A DNA stretch of 13,751 nucleotides from Zymomonas sp. (GTDB lineage: Bacteria; Pseudomonadota; Alphaproteobacteria; Sphingomonadales; Sphingomonadaceae): NCBI GenBank assembly GCA_027489105.1, contig JAIYAJ010000039.1, positions 1-13,751 on the forward strand, written 5' to 3'. Every line of letters begins with the position of its first letter. The stretch's first letter is position 1. Shown here one piece after another: positions 6,472-13,370 of the stretch. Below the pieces are notes generated by a model, which worked only from the letters and a program-made list of their open reading frames with translations, had not been told where the DNA came from and did not search any database. The position numbers and the translations under genes are program-made.

Positions 6472-7611
6472 ATGGTCCGTCCGGCACGCATCCTCCATTG
6501 CCATTCGACCTTTCTGCTGGGTGGCAAGGAGGCGCGCGCGGTCCGGCTGATGAACGCCTTCGGCGAGGCGGCGGAGCATGTCGTGCTGACCGCAGTTCCG
6601 GGCGCTCTGGCGGCGCGCGACGCGCTGGACCCGGCGATCAAGGTTGCCTTCCCCGGCGATGCTGCGCCGTCGTTGCAGGGGCTGCCGGGGATCCGCCGCT
6701 ACCAGCGGTTGGCGCGGTACATGGCGGGGTTCGACCTCGTCCTCAGCTATAATTGGGGGGCGATGGACGTGGTCGGTGCACGGCGCCTGTTCAGTGCCGG
6801 ACGGCTCCCGCCACTGATCCACCATGAGGATGGCTTCAACCAGGATGAAGTCGTGCGGCAAAAGCCGGCGCGCCTGTGGTTTCGCAGGCTGGCGCTCGGT
6901 GCTGCCCATCGGCTGGTCGTGCCGTCCCGGAGGCTCGAGCGTATTGCGCGTGGCGACTGGTGGCAGCCTGCCGATCGCGTCGTCCGTATCGCCAATGGCA
7001 TCGCCCTGCCGTCGCAGAGCCAACTGGCCGCGCCGTTGCCGATAGAGGGCTGCCCGCCGGGCAGAGGCCTTGTGATCGGCACGGTCGCAGGTCTCCGTCC
7101 GGTCAAGAATCTCGCGCGCATGGTGCGGATGTTCGCCGCCGGCGCCCCCGGCGACGCCCGGCTCGTCATTCTGGGCGACGGGCCGGACAAACCGGCGATC
7201 CTGAACGAGGCCGAGCGGCTCTCGGTCGCGGATCGGGTGATCCTTCCGGGGTTCGTCCGCGATCCCGTTCGCTATCTGTCGGGCTTCGACATCTTTCTGC
7301 TGTCGTCGGACAGCGAGCAATTTCCCATCTCGCTGATCGAGGCGATGGCCTGCGGCCTGCCTGCGGTCACGACGGATGTGGGCGATATTGCCGATATGGT
7401 CGCGGCGGAAAACCGCCCCTATGTGATCCCGGTCGGTGATGAGGAGGCGCTGGCGGCGGCACTGCGGGCGCTCGCCGGCGATGCGGGGGTGCGGCGGACG
7501 ATCGGTGCCGCCAACCGCCATGCCGCGCTCGAGCGTTATGATGAGCAGGCGATGATCGCACGCTATCGCTCGCTCTATTGGGAGGCGATGCGGCTTCGGC
7601 CAGGCCCCTAG
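6472..7611 (+). CDS. Glycosyltransferase family 4 (GT-B fold)
   Basis: A 379-aa retaining glycosyltransferase that moves a sugar from a nucleotide-sugar donor to an acceptor, probably for an envelope or secreted glycan. The N-terminal acceptor domain begins with RILHCHSTFLLGGKE, the glycine-rich start typical of GT4. A linker leads to the C-terminal donor domain, with IGTVAGLRPVKNLARMV, LVILGDGP and VILPGFVRDP. The EX7E motif is EQFPISLIE (E282 and E290), followed by AMACGLPAVTTDVGDIADMV. There is no signal peptide or membrane helix, so it probably acts at the cytoplasmic face of the inner membrane. The 4-base gap after the hydrolase stop suggests translational coupling. Acceptor and sugar are unknown, and no polysaccharide cluster surrounds it. 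A long antisense frame here is a composition artefact. Confidence 0.9.
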   Translation: MVRPARILHCHSTFLLGGKEARAVRLMNAFGEAAEHVVLTAVPGALAARDALDPAIKVAFPGDAAPSLQGLPGIRRYQRLARYMAGFDLVLSYNWGAMDVVGARRLFSAGRLPPLIHHEDGFNQDEVVRQKPARLWFRRLALGAAHRLVVPSRRLERIARGDWWQPADRVVRIANGIALPSQSQLAAPLPIEGCPPGRGLVIGTVAGLRPVKNLARMVRMFAAGAPGDARLVILGDGPDKPAILNEAERLSVADRVILPGFVRDPVRYLSGFDIFLLSSDSEQFPISLIEAMACGLPAVTTDVGDIADMVAAENRPYVIPVGDEEALAAALRALAGDAGVRRTIGAANRHAALERYDEQAMIARYRSLYWEAMRLRPGP

Positions 7612-7660
7612 CTTGCGGCAAACACCGCAGCGGAGATTTTGCGCGCTTTTTTTTGCCATT

Positions 7661-7674
7661 CGCCCTATAGGGCG
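7661..7674. promoter_or_regulatory. Perfect 14-bp palindrome upstream of the flavoprotein gene
   Basis: CGCCCTATAGGGCG is a perfect palindrome in the 105-base gap (7612-7716) between the glycosyltransferase and the next gene, preceded by a T8 run (7647-7654). It contains TATAGG (7666-7671), a possible -10 element about 46 bases from the TTG start. No good -35 is found at the normal spacing, so it may instead be an operator for a dimeric regulator. Confidence 0.4.
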
Positions 7675-7706
7675 CGGATTCCCAATCCTGTTGTTCGTGG
7701 TTTTTT

Positions 7707-7712
7707 GGAGGT
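7707..7712 (+). promoter_or_regulatory. GGAGGT ribosome binding site deciding a TTG start
   Basis: GGAGGT lies 4 bases before TTG 7717. It is the strongest Shine-Dalgarno in the neighbourhood and supports the TTG start over upstream in-frame candidates, which would add a basic, non-conserved-looking extension. Confidence 0.75.
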
Positions 7713-7716
7713 CTCG

Positions 7717-9120
7717 TTGTTCAAAGGTCTGCGGCCGATCGTCTATGGTGGGCGCGAAGTCTGGCCCCTTATCGAAGGTGGCAAGGGTGTCGCGGCAACC
7801 AATCATGCGAGTTCGGGAGCGTGGGCCGCAGCGGGCGGTATCGGCACGGTATCGGCGGTCAATGCAGACAGCTATGATGCCGAAGGCAAGATCGTGCCGC
7901 AGGTATATCGTGCGCTGACGCGTCGCGACCGGCACGAGGAACTGGTCGCCTATGCGATCGACGGTGCGGTCGAGCAGGTCAAGCGCGCCTTCGAGATCGC
8001 CGGCGGCAAGGGCGCGATAAACATCAACGTCCTGTGGGAAATGGGCGGCGCCCAGCGCGTGCTGCACGGCGTGCTCGAACGCACTCGCGGCATGGTTGCG
8101 GGTGTGACCTGCGGTGCGGGCATGCCCTACAAGCTCAGCGAGATCGCAGCGTCCTATGGCGTCCATTATCTGCCGATCGTCTCGTCCGGCCGTGCCTTCA
8201 GCGCACTGTGGAAGCGCGCATACTCCAAGGCGGCCGAATGGCTCGCGGCGGTCGTCTACGAAGACCCCTGGCTGGCCGGCGGGCATAATGGCCTGTCGAA
8301 CGCGGAAGACCCCCGCGCGCCGCAGGATCCCTATCCGCGCGTCAAGGCGCTGCGCGACACGATGCGCCAGGGTGGCATTTCGGACGATGTCCCGATCATC
8401 ATGGCGGGCGGTGTCTGGTATCTGCGCGACTGGAACGACTGGATCGACAATCCCGAGTTGGGGCAGATCGCCTTCCAGTTCGGCACGCGACCGCTGCTGA
8501 CCAAGGAAAGCCCGATCCCGCAGGGGTGGAAGGACGAACTTACCAAGCTGGAGCCGGGTGACGTGCTGCTCCACCGTTTCTCGCCGACGGGTTTCTATTC
8601 CTCGGCGGTGCGCAATCCCTTCCTGCGCAACCTCGAGGCCCGTTCGGAGCGCCAGATCGCCTTCTCGATGGAGGCAGCCGGCGACCATCAGTATCAGCTG
8701 GACGTCGGCGTGAAGGGCAAGAGCTTCTGGGTCACGCTGGGCGATCTGCACCGTGCGCGCGAATGGTATGGCCTGGGCTTTACCAACGCGCTCAAGACTC
8801 CCGACAACACGCTCGTCTTCGTCACGACCGAAGAGATGAAGATCATCCGCAAGGACCAGGCCGACTGCATGGGCTGTCTCAGCCAGTGCGCCTTCTCATC
8901 CTGGGCGGACAATGAAAACAACTCGACCGGTCGCCTCGCCGATCCGCGCAGCTTCTGCATTCAAAAGACGCTGCAGGACATCGCCCATGGCGGTCCGATC
9001 GAGCAGAACCTGATGTTCGCCGGCCATGCCGCGTACAAGTCCCAGCAGGATCCCTTCTATTCCAACCGCTTCGTGCCCACGGTGAAGCAGCTGGTCGACC
9101 GCATCCTGACCGGCGACTGA
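7717..9120 (+). CDS. Nitronate monooxygenase-like FMN protein with a C-terminal four-cysteine motif
   Basis: This 467-aa protein resembles the 2-nitropropane dioxygenase / nitronate monooxygenase and FabK/PfaD group of FMN-binding TIM barrels, which oxidise nitronates or act as enoyl reductases. Supporting motifs are the N-terminal PIVYGG, GVTCGAGMPYKL, LAGGHNG (H190, at the place of the group's catalytic His), PIIMAGGVWY and FQFGTRPLLT (flavin-phosphate side). It is longer than classical nitronate monooxygenases (~330-370 aa). The C-terminal extension carries C384-x2-C387-x3-C391-x22-C414, which looks like an iron-sulfur ligand set. The TTG start follows GGAGGT with spacing 4. An ATG-less upstream extension (to 7639) is less likely. 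The gene has its own upstream gap with a palindrome, so it is probably expressed separately from the glycosyltransferase. Real substrate unknown. Confidence 0.8.
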   Translation: MFKGLRPIVYGGREVWPLIEGGKGVAATNHASSGAWAAAGGIGTVSAVNADSYDAEGKIVPQVYRALTRRDRHEELVAYAIDGAVEQVKRAFEIAGGKGAININVLWEMGGAQRVLHGVLERTRGMVAGVTCGAGMPYKLSEIAASYGVHYLPIVSSGRAFSALWKRAYSKAAEWLAAVVYEDPWLAGGHNGLSNAEDPRAPQDPYPRVKALRDTMRQGGISDDVPIIMAGGVWYLRDWNDWIDNPELGQIAFQFGTRPLLTKESPIPQGWKDELTKLEPGDVLLHRFSPTGFYSSAVRNPFLRNLEARSERQIAFSMEAAGDHQYQLDVGVKGKSFWVTLGDLHRAREWYGLGFTNALKTPDNTLVFVTTEEMKIIRKDQADCMGCLSQCAFSSWADNENNSTGRLADPRSFCIQKTLQDIAHGGPIEQNLMFAGHAAYKSQQDPFYSNRFVPTVKQLVDRILTGD

Positions 9121-9127
9121 GCCTGTT

Positions 9128-9149
9128 CGTCCGGTTATTCAACCGGGCG
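9128..9149 (+). other. Stem-loop after the flavoprotein gene
   Basis: CGTCCGGTT (9128-9136) pairs with AACCGGGCG (9141-9149) over 9 bp, with one G-T pair, around an ATTC loop. It begins 8 bases after the stop. There is no U-tract (GATAGAGA follows), so it may be an mRNA 3'-end stabiliser or a non-canonical terminator. Confidence 0.5.
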
Positions 9150-9222
9150 GATAGAGATAAACTTTCCTGCGCCTAAGAATGGCTGGGCTTCGAATCGGCG
9201 GCGATCCGGATAAGATCGCTGC

Positions 9223-9921
9223 ATGAAGACTGCCCTTGTCATTCGTCATGTGCCCTATGAGGGCATTGCCGGCTTTCGCGCGCCCGTCGAAGCGGCGGGT
9301 TATGTCATCGACCGCATCGACGTGACCGACCCCGAATTTCCGAACGTCGATTTCGACAGCCCGGATCTGGTTGTGATGATGGGCGGGCCCATGGGCGTGT
9401 ACGAGACCGACCGCCATCCGTGGATCGGGTGCGAGATCGCCCGGCTGGCGCGGCGCATCATGCTCGACCGTCCGACCCTGGGCGTGTGCCTCGGCAGCCA
9501 GATGATCGCCGCCGCCATGGGCGCGCGCGTCTATGCGGGCCCCGTCAAGGAAGTCGGTTTCGCGCCGGTCTCGATCAGCGATGCGGGGCTGTCGTCCCCC
9601 CTGCGGCACATCGCGGACGTGCCGGTCCTGCACTGGCATGGCGACACGTTCGATCTGCCAAAGGGGGCGGAACTGCTGGCCTCGTCGGACAAATATGCGC
9701 ATCAGGCTTTCCGCCGGGGCAGCAACATCCTTGCCCTGCAATGCCATCCCGAAATGGGCGAGGATCCGCGCTTCGATGCCTGGCTGCAGGATGAACCCTA
9801 TATTGCTGCCGCAGGGACGAATGTGGATGCGTTGCGCGACGACCATGACCGCCATGGCAGCAGGGCGGTGGAGGCTGGCCGGCGCATGATCGCGGACTGG
9901 CTGGCGCGTGTAGATTTGTAA
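9223..9921 (+). CDS. Class I glutamine amidotransferase (GMP-synthase GATase-like)
   Basis: This 232-aa stand-alone GATase1 domain protein is cytoplasmic. The family hydrolyses glutamine and passes ammonia to an acceptor, or acts as a gamma-glutamyl hydrolase. The nucleophile elbow GVCLGSQ (C89) and the His/Glu pair in CHPEMGE (H175, E177) form the complete triad. MMGGPMGVYE (oxyanion side) and LHWHGDTFDLPKGA are typical of the GuaA-like stand-alone group. There is no synthetase domain, so the partner or acceptor is unknown. No strong Shine-Dalgarno precedes ATG 9223, the closest being GGATAAG at 9208-9214. It ends 66 bases before the STAS gene and could be cotranscribed with the signalling cassette, but spacing does not prove this. 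Confidence 0.9.
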   Translation: MKTALVIRHVPYEGIAGFRAPVEAAGYVIDRIDVTDPEFPNVDFDSPDLVVMMGGPMGVYETDRHPWIGCEIARLARRIMLDRPTLGVCLGSQMIAAAMGARVYAGPVKEVGFAPVSISDAGLSSPLRHIADVPVLHWHGDTFDLPKGAELLASSDKYAHQAFRRGSNILALQCHPEMGEDPRFDAWLQDEPYIAAAGTNVDALRDDHDRHGSRAVEAGRRMIADWLARVDL

Positions 9922-9945
9922 CATTTGCCTAACTTCCTCAGGCCC

Positions 9946-9980
9946 CCATTCGCGGGTAGATAGACGGCCATTCGGGGAGG
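9946..9980 (+). promoter_or_regulatory. Leader of the STAS gene: CCATTCG repeats and strong ribosome binding site
   Basis: CCATTCG occurs at 9946-9952 and 9968-9974, 22 bases (about two helical turns) apart. The second copy runs into GGGGAGG (9974-9980), a strong Shine-Dalgarno 7 bases before ATG 9988. The binding site is convincing. The repeat could be an operator or chance. Confidence 0.5.
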
Positions 9981-9987
9981 GCGACGA

Positions 9988-10326
9988 ATGGAGTGGACGG
10001 AAGAGGCGCAGGACGGCGCGGTCGTGGCAGCACCCGCCGGCCGGGTGGATGAGACAACCGCTGCGGCCTTCGGTACGCATCTCGAGCAGGCGGTGGAACG
10101 GAGCGCGGCGGCTGGGGCACGGCTGATCGTCGACTTCGCCGGCGTCGACTATATGTCGTCTCGGGGCCTGCGGGCACTGACCTTGGCCAAGCGCAAGGCC
10201 GACGCGGCCGGTGTCCGCATTCTGCTGGCACAACCCAATGAGATCGTCCGCGAGATATTGGCGATCAGCCGCTATGATAAATTGTTCGGGGTCACCGACA
10301 CGGTCGAGGCGGCCCTGACCGCCTGA
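9988..10326 (+). CDS. STAS-domain anti-anti-sigma factor antagonist
   Basis: This 112-aa single STAS domain protein is of the SpoIIAA/RsbV type. Such proteins, when unphosphorylated, bind an anti-sigma kinase and free its sigma factor or other partner. The N-terminal beta strands include VVAAPAGRVDETTAAAF, LIVDFAGVDYMSSRGLRAL carries the phosphorylation-loop motif, and VREILAISRYDKLFGVTDTV forms the C-terminal helix and strand. S58 aligns with the phosphorylated Ser of the usual D-S-S-G-L loop. Here the motif is S57-S58-R59-G60-L61, so the preceding acidic residue is a Ser. The start is clear (GGGGAGG, spacing 7). It lies 21 bases before the MBL gene and shares a strand with the PP2C phosphatase, its likely enzyme. 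No HATPase kinase is in the window. Confidence 0.88.
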   Translation: MEWTEEAQDGAVVAAPAGRVDETTAAAFGTHLEQAVERSAAAGARLIVDFAGVDYMSSRGLRALTLAKRKADAAGVRILLAQPNEIVREILAISRYDKLFGVTDTVEAALTA

Positions 10327-10347
10327 CCTGTCATCCTGGGGGATGCG

Positions 10348-11316
10348 ATGCTGGTTCGTTTCTGGGGCACGCGGGGTTCGCTGGCGGTGGCGCAGACCGC
10401 CACGTCGGTTCGTGACAAGATTGCGGGCGCTCTGGTCGCAGCAGAGGGACGGCGTTTCGCCGACAAGGCAGAGGCCTTGGCCTTCGTCGAGTGCGAGCTC
10501 GATTTTGCGGCGGGCGCCACCTATGGCGGTGCCACAACCTGCGTCGAGATCGAGACCGATGCCGGGGATGGCTCATTCCTGTTGTGCGACTTCGGGACAG
10601 GCGCCCGCGAGTTCGGGATCAGCGCCTTCGGGCGCATGGCGGCCGGCCATAGCCGCGAGTTCAACATCTTCATGTCCCATCTTCATTGGGACCATATCGG
10701 CGGCTTTCCTTTCTTCGGTCCCGCCTTCGATCCCCATTCCCGGATCGTGATCCATTCGGGCCACGCCGATGCCGAACAGGCCTTCCGCCGCCAGCAGGAG
10801 GAGATCAGCTTTCCCGTCGCCTTCGACTGGCTGCGCGCGAAGATCGAGTTCCGTACGCTGGTGCCGGGCGAGACTTATGCGATCGGCGGCGTGGCGGTCG
10901 AGATCATGGAGCAGAACCACAGCCACAGGAGCTTCGGCTATCGCTTCACCGACGCGGCCGGAAAGACGGCGGTTTTCTCCACCGACAGCGAGCACAAGAT
11001 CGACAGCATGGAGGATGAGGACGCCGTCGCCCGCTTCTTCCGCAAGGCCGATCTGGTGATATGCGACACGATGTACTCGCTTGCCGACGCTGTCTCGATG
11101 AAGGAGGACTGGGGACACAGTTCGAACATCGTCGCGATCGACATCTGCCATCAGGCCGAAGCCCGCCGGCTGGCGCTGTTCCATCATGAGCCCGTTTACA
11201 GCGATGCCGACATCGAGCGGATGCACAAGGAGAGCATCCGCTACGAGGTACTCACCCGCCGCGATCACGAACTCGAAGTGCTGTGCGCTTATGACGGGCT
11301 CGAGGTGAAGCTCTGA
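10348..11316 (+). CDS. Metallo-beta-lactamase-fold hydrolase in a signalling cassette
   Basis: This 322-aa cytoplasmic MBL-fold protein begins with FWGTRGSLAV, the start typical of the RNase Z / PhnP / class II cyclic-nucleotide phosphodiesterase-like branch. Metal ligands are H111-x-H113-x-D115-H116 (SHLHWDH), H191 or H193 (NHSHRS), D213 (FSTDSEH) and H279 or H280 (LFHHEP), so a complete di-metal site is expected. About 60 residues after the start is YGGATTCVEI, where relatives often have Asn in place of the Ala. The likely reaction is phosphodiester or ester hydrolysis of a small molecule; the substrate is not readable. It sits 21 bases after the STAS gene and overlaps or abuts the start of the CHASE2-PP2C gene, so it is probably part of that signalling operon. 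A GGGG at 10339-10342 serves as the ribosome binding site. Confidence 0.85.
   Translation: MLVRFWGTRGSLAVAQTATSVRDKIAGALVAAEGRRFADKAEALAFVECELDFAAGATYGGATTCVEIETDAGDGSFLLCDFGTGAREFGISAFGRMAAGHSREFNIFMSHLHWDHIGGFPFFGPAFDPHSRIVIHSGHADAEQAFRRQQEEISFPVAFDWLRAKIEFRTLVPGETYAIGGVAVEIMEQNHSHRSFGYRFTDAAGKTAVFSTDSEHKIDSMEDEDAVARFFRKADLVICDTMYSLADAVSMKEDWGHSSNIVAIDICHQAEARRLALFHHEPVYSDADIERMHKESIRYEVLTRRDHELEVLCAYDGLEVKL
11302..11308 (+). promoter_or_regulatory. GAGGTGA ribosome binding site inside the end of the MBL gene
   Basis: GAGG (11302-11305) lies 7 bases before CTG 11313 and 10 before ATC 11316. It is 130 bases from the first in-frame ATG (11436), which argues that translation of the phosphatase starts here rather than at the ATG. 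Confidence 0.6.
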
Positions 11317-13370
11317 TCGCGAAGGCCCGCAGCCGGGTCTGGCTTGGGGGGCTGTCCGGCCTGCTGCTCGCGGCCCTGTTCACGCTGCTCGCAGGCGCTG
11401 GGCTGCGCACCTCGCTGTTCGATCTGTGGCAGCGCATGGCCCCCCGCGACCTGGCCGCTTCGCCGGTGCGGATCGTGATGATCGATTCCGAAAGCCTGAA
11501 GGCGGTCGGGCCCTGGCCCTGGCCGCGCTACCATGTCGCGCGGCTGGTGGAGGAGATTGCGGCGCGCAAGCCTGCGGCGATCGGTCTCGACATGATCTTT
11601 CCGGAGCCCGACCGCATCCGCCCGGACATTTTCGCCGCCTTTTATCCAGAGCTCAGCGGCGCGGCACGTGACGAGGTGCTGGCTCTGCCGTCGATGGATC
11701 GCCTGTTCGGGCAGGTGATCGCGGGAGCGCGGGTGGTGCTGGGAAGGGCGGCCACGGACGGCCCCGGCGGCGATCCTGCGGGTCTGATCGTCGATCCGGT
11801 CATAGATGGTCCGCTCCCGTCCGGCCTGTCCGCTCAGCCGCGCGCGGTCGTCAATATCGATCCGCTGGAACAGGCGGCGCTCGGCCATGGCCTGCTCAAC
11901 GGCCCGCCCGATCCCGACGGCCGGGTGCGGTCGGTGCCGTTGCTGATGCGCGTCGGCGCGCGGCTGATGCCCGGCTTTGCGATGGAACTGGCGCGGGTCG
12001 CTGCGGATAAGGAGGCGCTCTCGCTCGCACCGGGGCAGGTCGCGCTCGGCGACCGCCGCATCCCCAACGACGAACGCGGCGCGATGGTAATCCGCTTCGG
12101 GCATGTGCCGCCGACGCACATCGTTTCGGCAGCCGATGTGATGCGGCAGGGCTTCCCCGCCGACGCCTTTGCCGGTCGCATCGTTCTGATCGGCCTGTCG
12201 GCCGAGGGCACCGCCGATATCGTCGCGACCCCGATGGCGGCGGAGGGCTTCGGCACGCTCGTCCAGGCGCAGGCGGTGGATGCCATCATGCGTGGCGGCT
12301 GGCTGGAGCGCCCGGTCTGGGCCGGCCCGATCGAATGGGTGCTGGGTATCGGGCTGGCGCTGTCGTGCATCGCTTTTCTGCCTGTTCGCTCCCGCTGGCG
12401 CTGGGCGCCGCTGCCGGTCCTGGTCCTGATCGGATTGGCGTGCTGGTTCGCCTTCGATCAGCTCGCAATGCTGCTCGACCCCGTCCGGCCGTTGATGCTG
12501 GCTGGCGGCTCGTCGCTTGGCGTGGCGGCGGGGCTGTTCGTCGAGGCCCGGCGCGAACGCGAACGCTTGCGCGAGGCGCTGCTGCAGGAAAGGCTCGCGG
12601 CGGCGGCGACCGAGGGCGAACTGCAGGCGGCTCGGTCGATCCAGATCGGGATGCTGCCCCCGCGCGACCAGCTGGCGCGGACCGATCCGAGGCTCGACGT
12701 CGACGCGGTGCTCGAACCCGCCCGGTCGATCGGCGGCGATCTCTACGACGTCATCCGCCTGGATGCGGATCGCATCGCCTTTCTGCTCGGCGACGTGACG
12801 GGAAAGGGCGTACCCGCCGCTCTCTTCATGGCGCTCTCCAAAGCACTCGCGAAGAGCGTCGCGCTGCGCGGACTGCCCGATCTGGGCGAGGTCGCCTGGG
12901 TGCTCAATGAGGAGTTGATGCGCGACAATGGCGAGGCGATGAACGTCACAATGATCGTCGGCGTCATCGACCTGACCGATGGCCGGGTGCTGCTGGTGAA
13001 CGCCGGCCATGAAGACCCGCTTCACATCGATGCGGCCGGCAAGGTGGCGGTGCACAAGCTCGACGGCGGGCCGCCCTTCTGCATCGTCGATTTCCCCTAT
13101 CCCGAGGAGCAACTGACGCTCGAACCGGGTGAGACGCTGGTGCTGATCTCGGACGGCGTCAGTGAGGCGCAGGATCGAGACGGCCAGCTGTTCGGCCATG
13201 AGCGACTGACGCAGGCGCTCGCCGGCTTTTCAGGCGCAACGGCGATGGCCGATGGTCTGCGCGATGCGGTGCGCATCTTTGAGAATGGCAGCGAGCCGAG
13301 CGACGATCTGACGATCCTTGCCCTGCGCTATCTCGGGCAGGATGCCGGGAAAATATCGCCAGCCGTTTAG
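11313..13370 (+). CDS. CHASE2 sensor with transmembrane segments and PP2C (SpoIIE/RsbU-type) phosphatase
   Basis: A membrane signalling phosphatase, about 685 aa from CTG 11313. An N-terminal helix (~11-34) leads to an extracytoplasmic CHASE2 domain (~40-335, with VRIVMIDSESL around D58 and GPWPWPR at 66-72). Three membrane helices follow (~342-358, ~365-381, ~391-407). A charged, probably coiled-coil linker (ERERLREALLQERLAAAATE) leads to a SpoIIE-type PP2C domain (~438-675). Its metal Asps are in GGDLYD (D476), GDVTGKG (D494), SDGVSE (D614) and SDDLT (D664/D665), so it should be active on phospho-Ser/Thr, most likely the STAS protein upstream. No ATG, GTG or TTG in frame includes the first helix. 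The first ATG, 11436, would delete it. CTG 11313 (overlapping the MBL TGA) or ATC 11316 fit the GAGG site. Its stop overlaps the convergent OmpA-like gene by 4 bases. Confidence 0.88.
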   Translation: MIAKARSRVWLGGLSGLLLAALFTLLAGAGLRTSLFDLWQRMAPRDLAASPVRIVMIDSESLKAVGPWPWPRYHVARLVEEIAARKPAAIGLDMIFPEPDRIRPDIFAAFYPELSGAARDEVLALPSMDRLFGQVIAGARVVLGRAATDGPGGDPAGLIVDPVIDGPLPSGLSAQPRAVVNIDPLEQAALGHGLLNGPPDPDGRVRSVPLLMRVGARLMPGFAMELARVAADKEALSLAPGQVALGDRRIPNDERGAMVIRFGHVPPTHIVSAADVMRQGFPADAFAGRIVLIGLSAEGTADIVATPMAAEGFGTLVQAQAVDAIMRGGWLERPVWAGPIEWVLGIGLALSCIAFLPVRSRWRWAPLPVLVLIGLACWFAFDQLAMLLDPVRPLMLAGGSSLGVAAGLFVEARRERERLREALLQERLAAAATEGELQAARSIQIGMLPPRDQLARTDPRLDVDAVLEPARSIGGDLYDVIRLDADRIAFLLGDVTGKGVPAALFMALSKALAKSVALRGLPDLGEVAWVLNEELMRDNGEAMNVTMIVGVIDLTDGRVLLVNAGHEDPLHIDAAGKVAVHKLDGGPPFCIVDFPYPEEQLTLEPGETLVLISDGVSEAQDRDGQLFGHERLTQALAGFSGATAMADGLRDAVRIFENGSEPSDDLTILALRYLGQDAGKISPAV

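Noticed and set aside
7666..7671. TATAGG as the -10 of a sigma-70 promoter
   Set aside because: No reasonable -35 at 16-18 bases. TTGCCA (7653-7658) is only 7 bases away and TTGCGC (7639-7644) is 21 away. Kept only as part of the palindrome.
6142..8751. An 869-codon open frame on the minus strand
   Set aside because: It lies antisense to the hydrolase end, the glycosyltransferase and much of the flavoprotein gene, all of which have clear family motifs. Its translation is Arg/Ala/His-rich with no recognisable domain. Long antisense frames are expected at this GC content.
10573..11268. A 231-codon minus-strand open frame
   Set aside because: Antisense to the MBL gene, which has a full metal-ligand set. 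Its product shows no family features.
11289..13199. A 636-codon minus-strand open frame
   Set aside because: Antisense to the well-supported CHASE2-PP2C gene, with a low-complexity Arg/Gln/His-rich product and no motifs.
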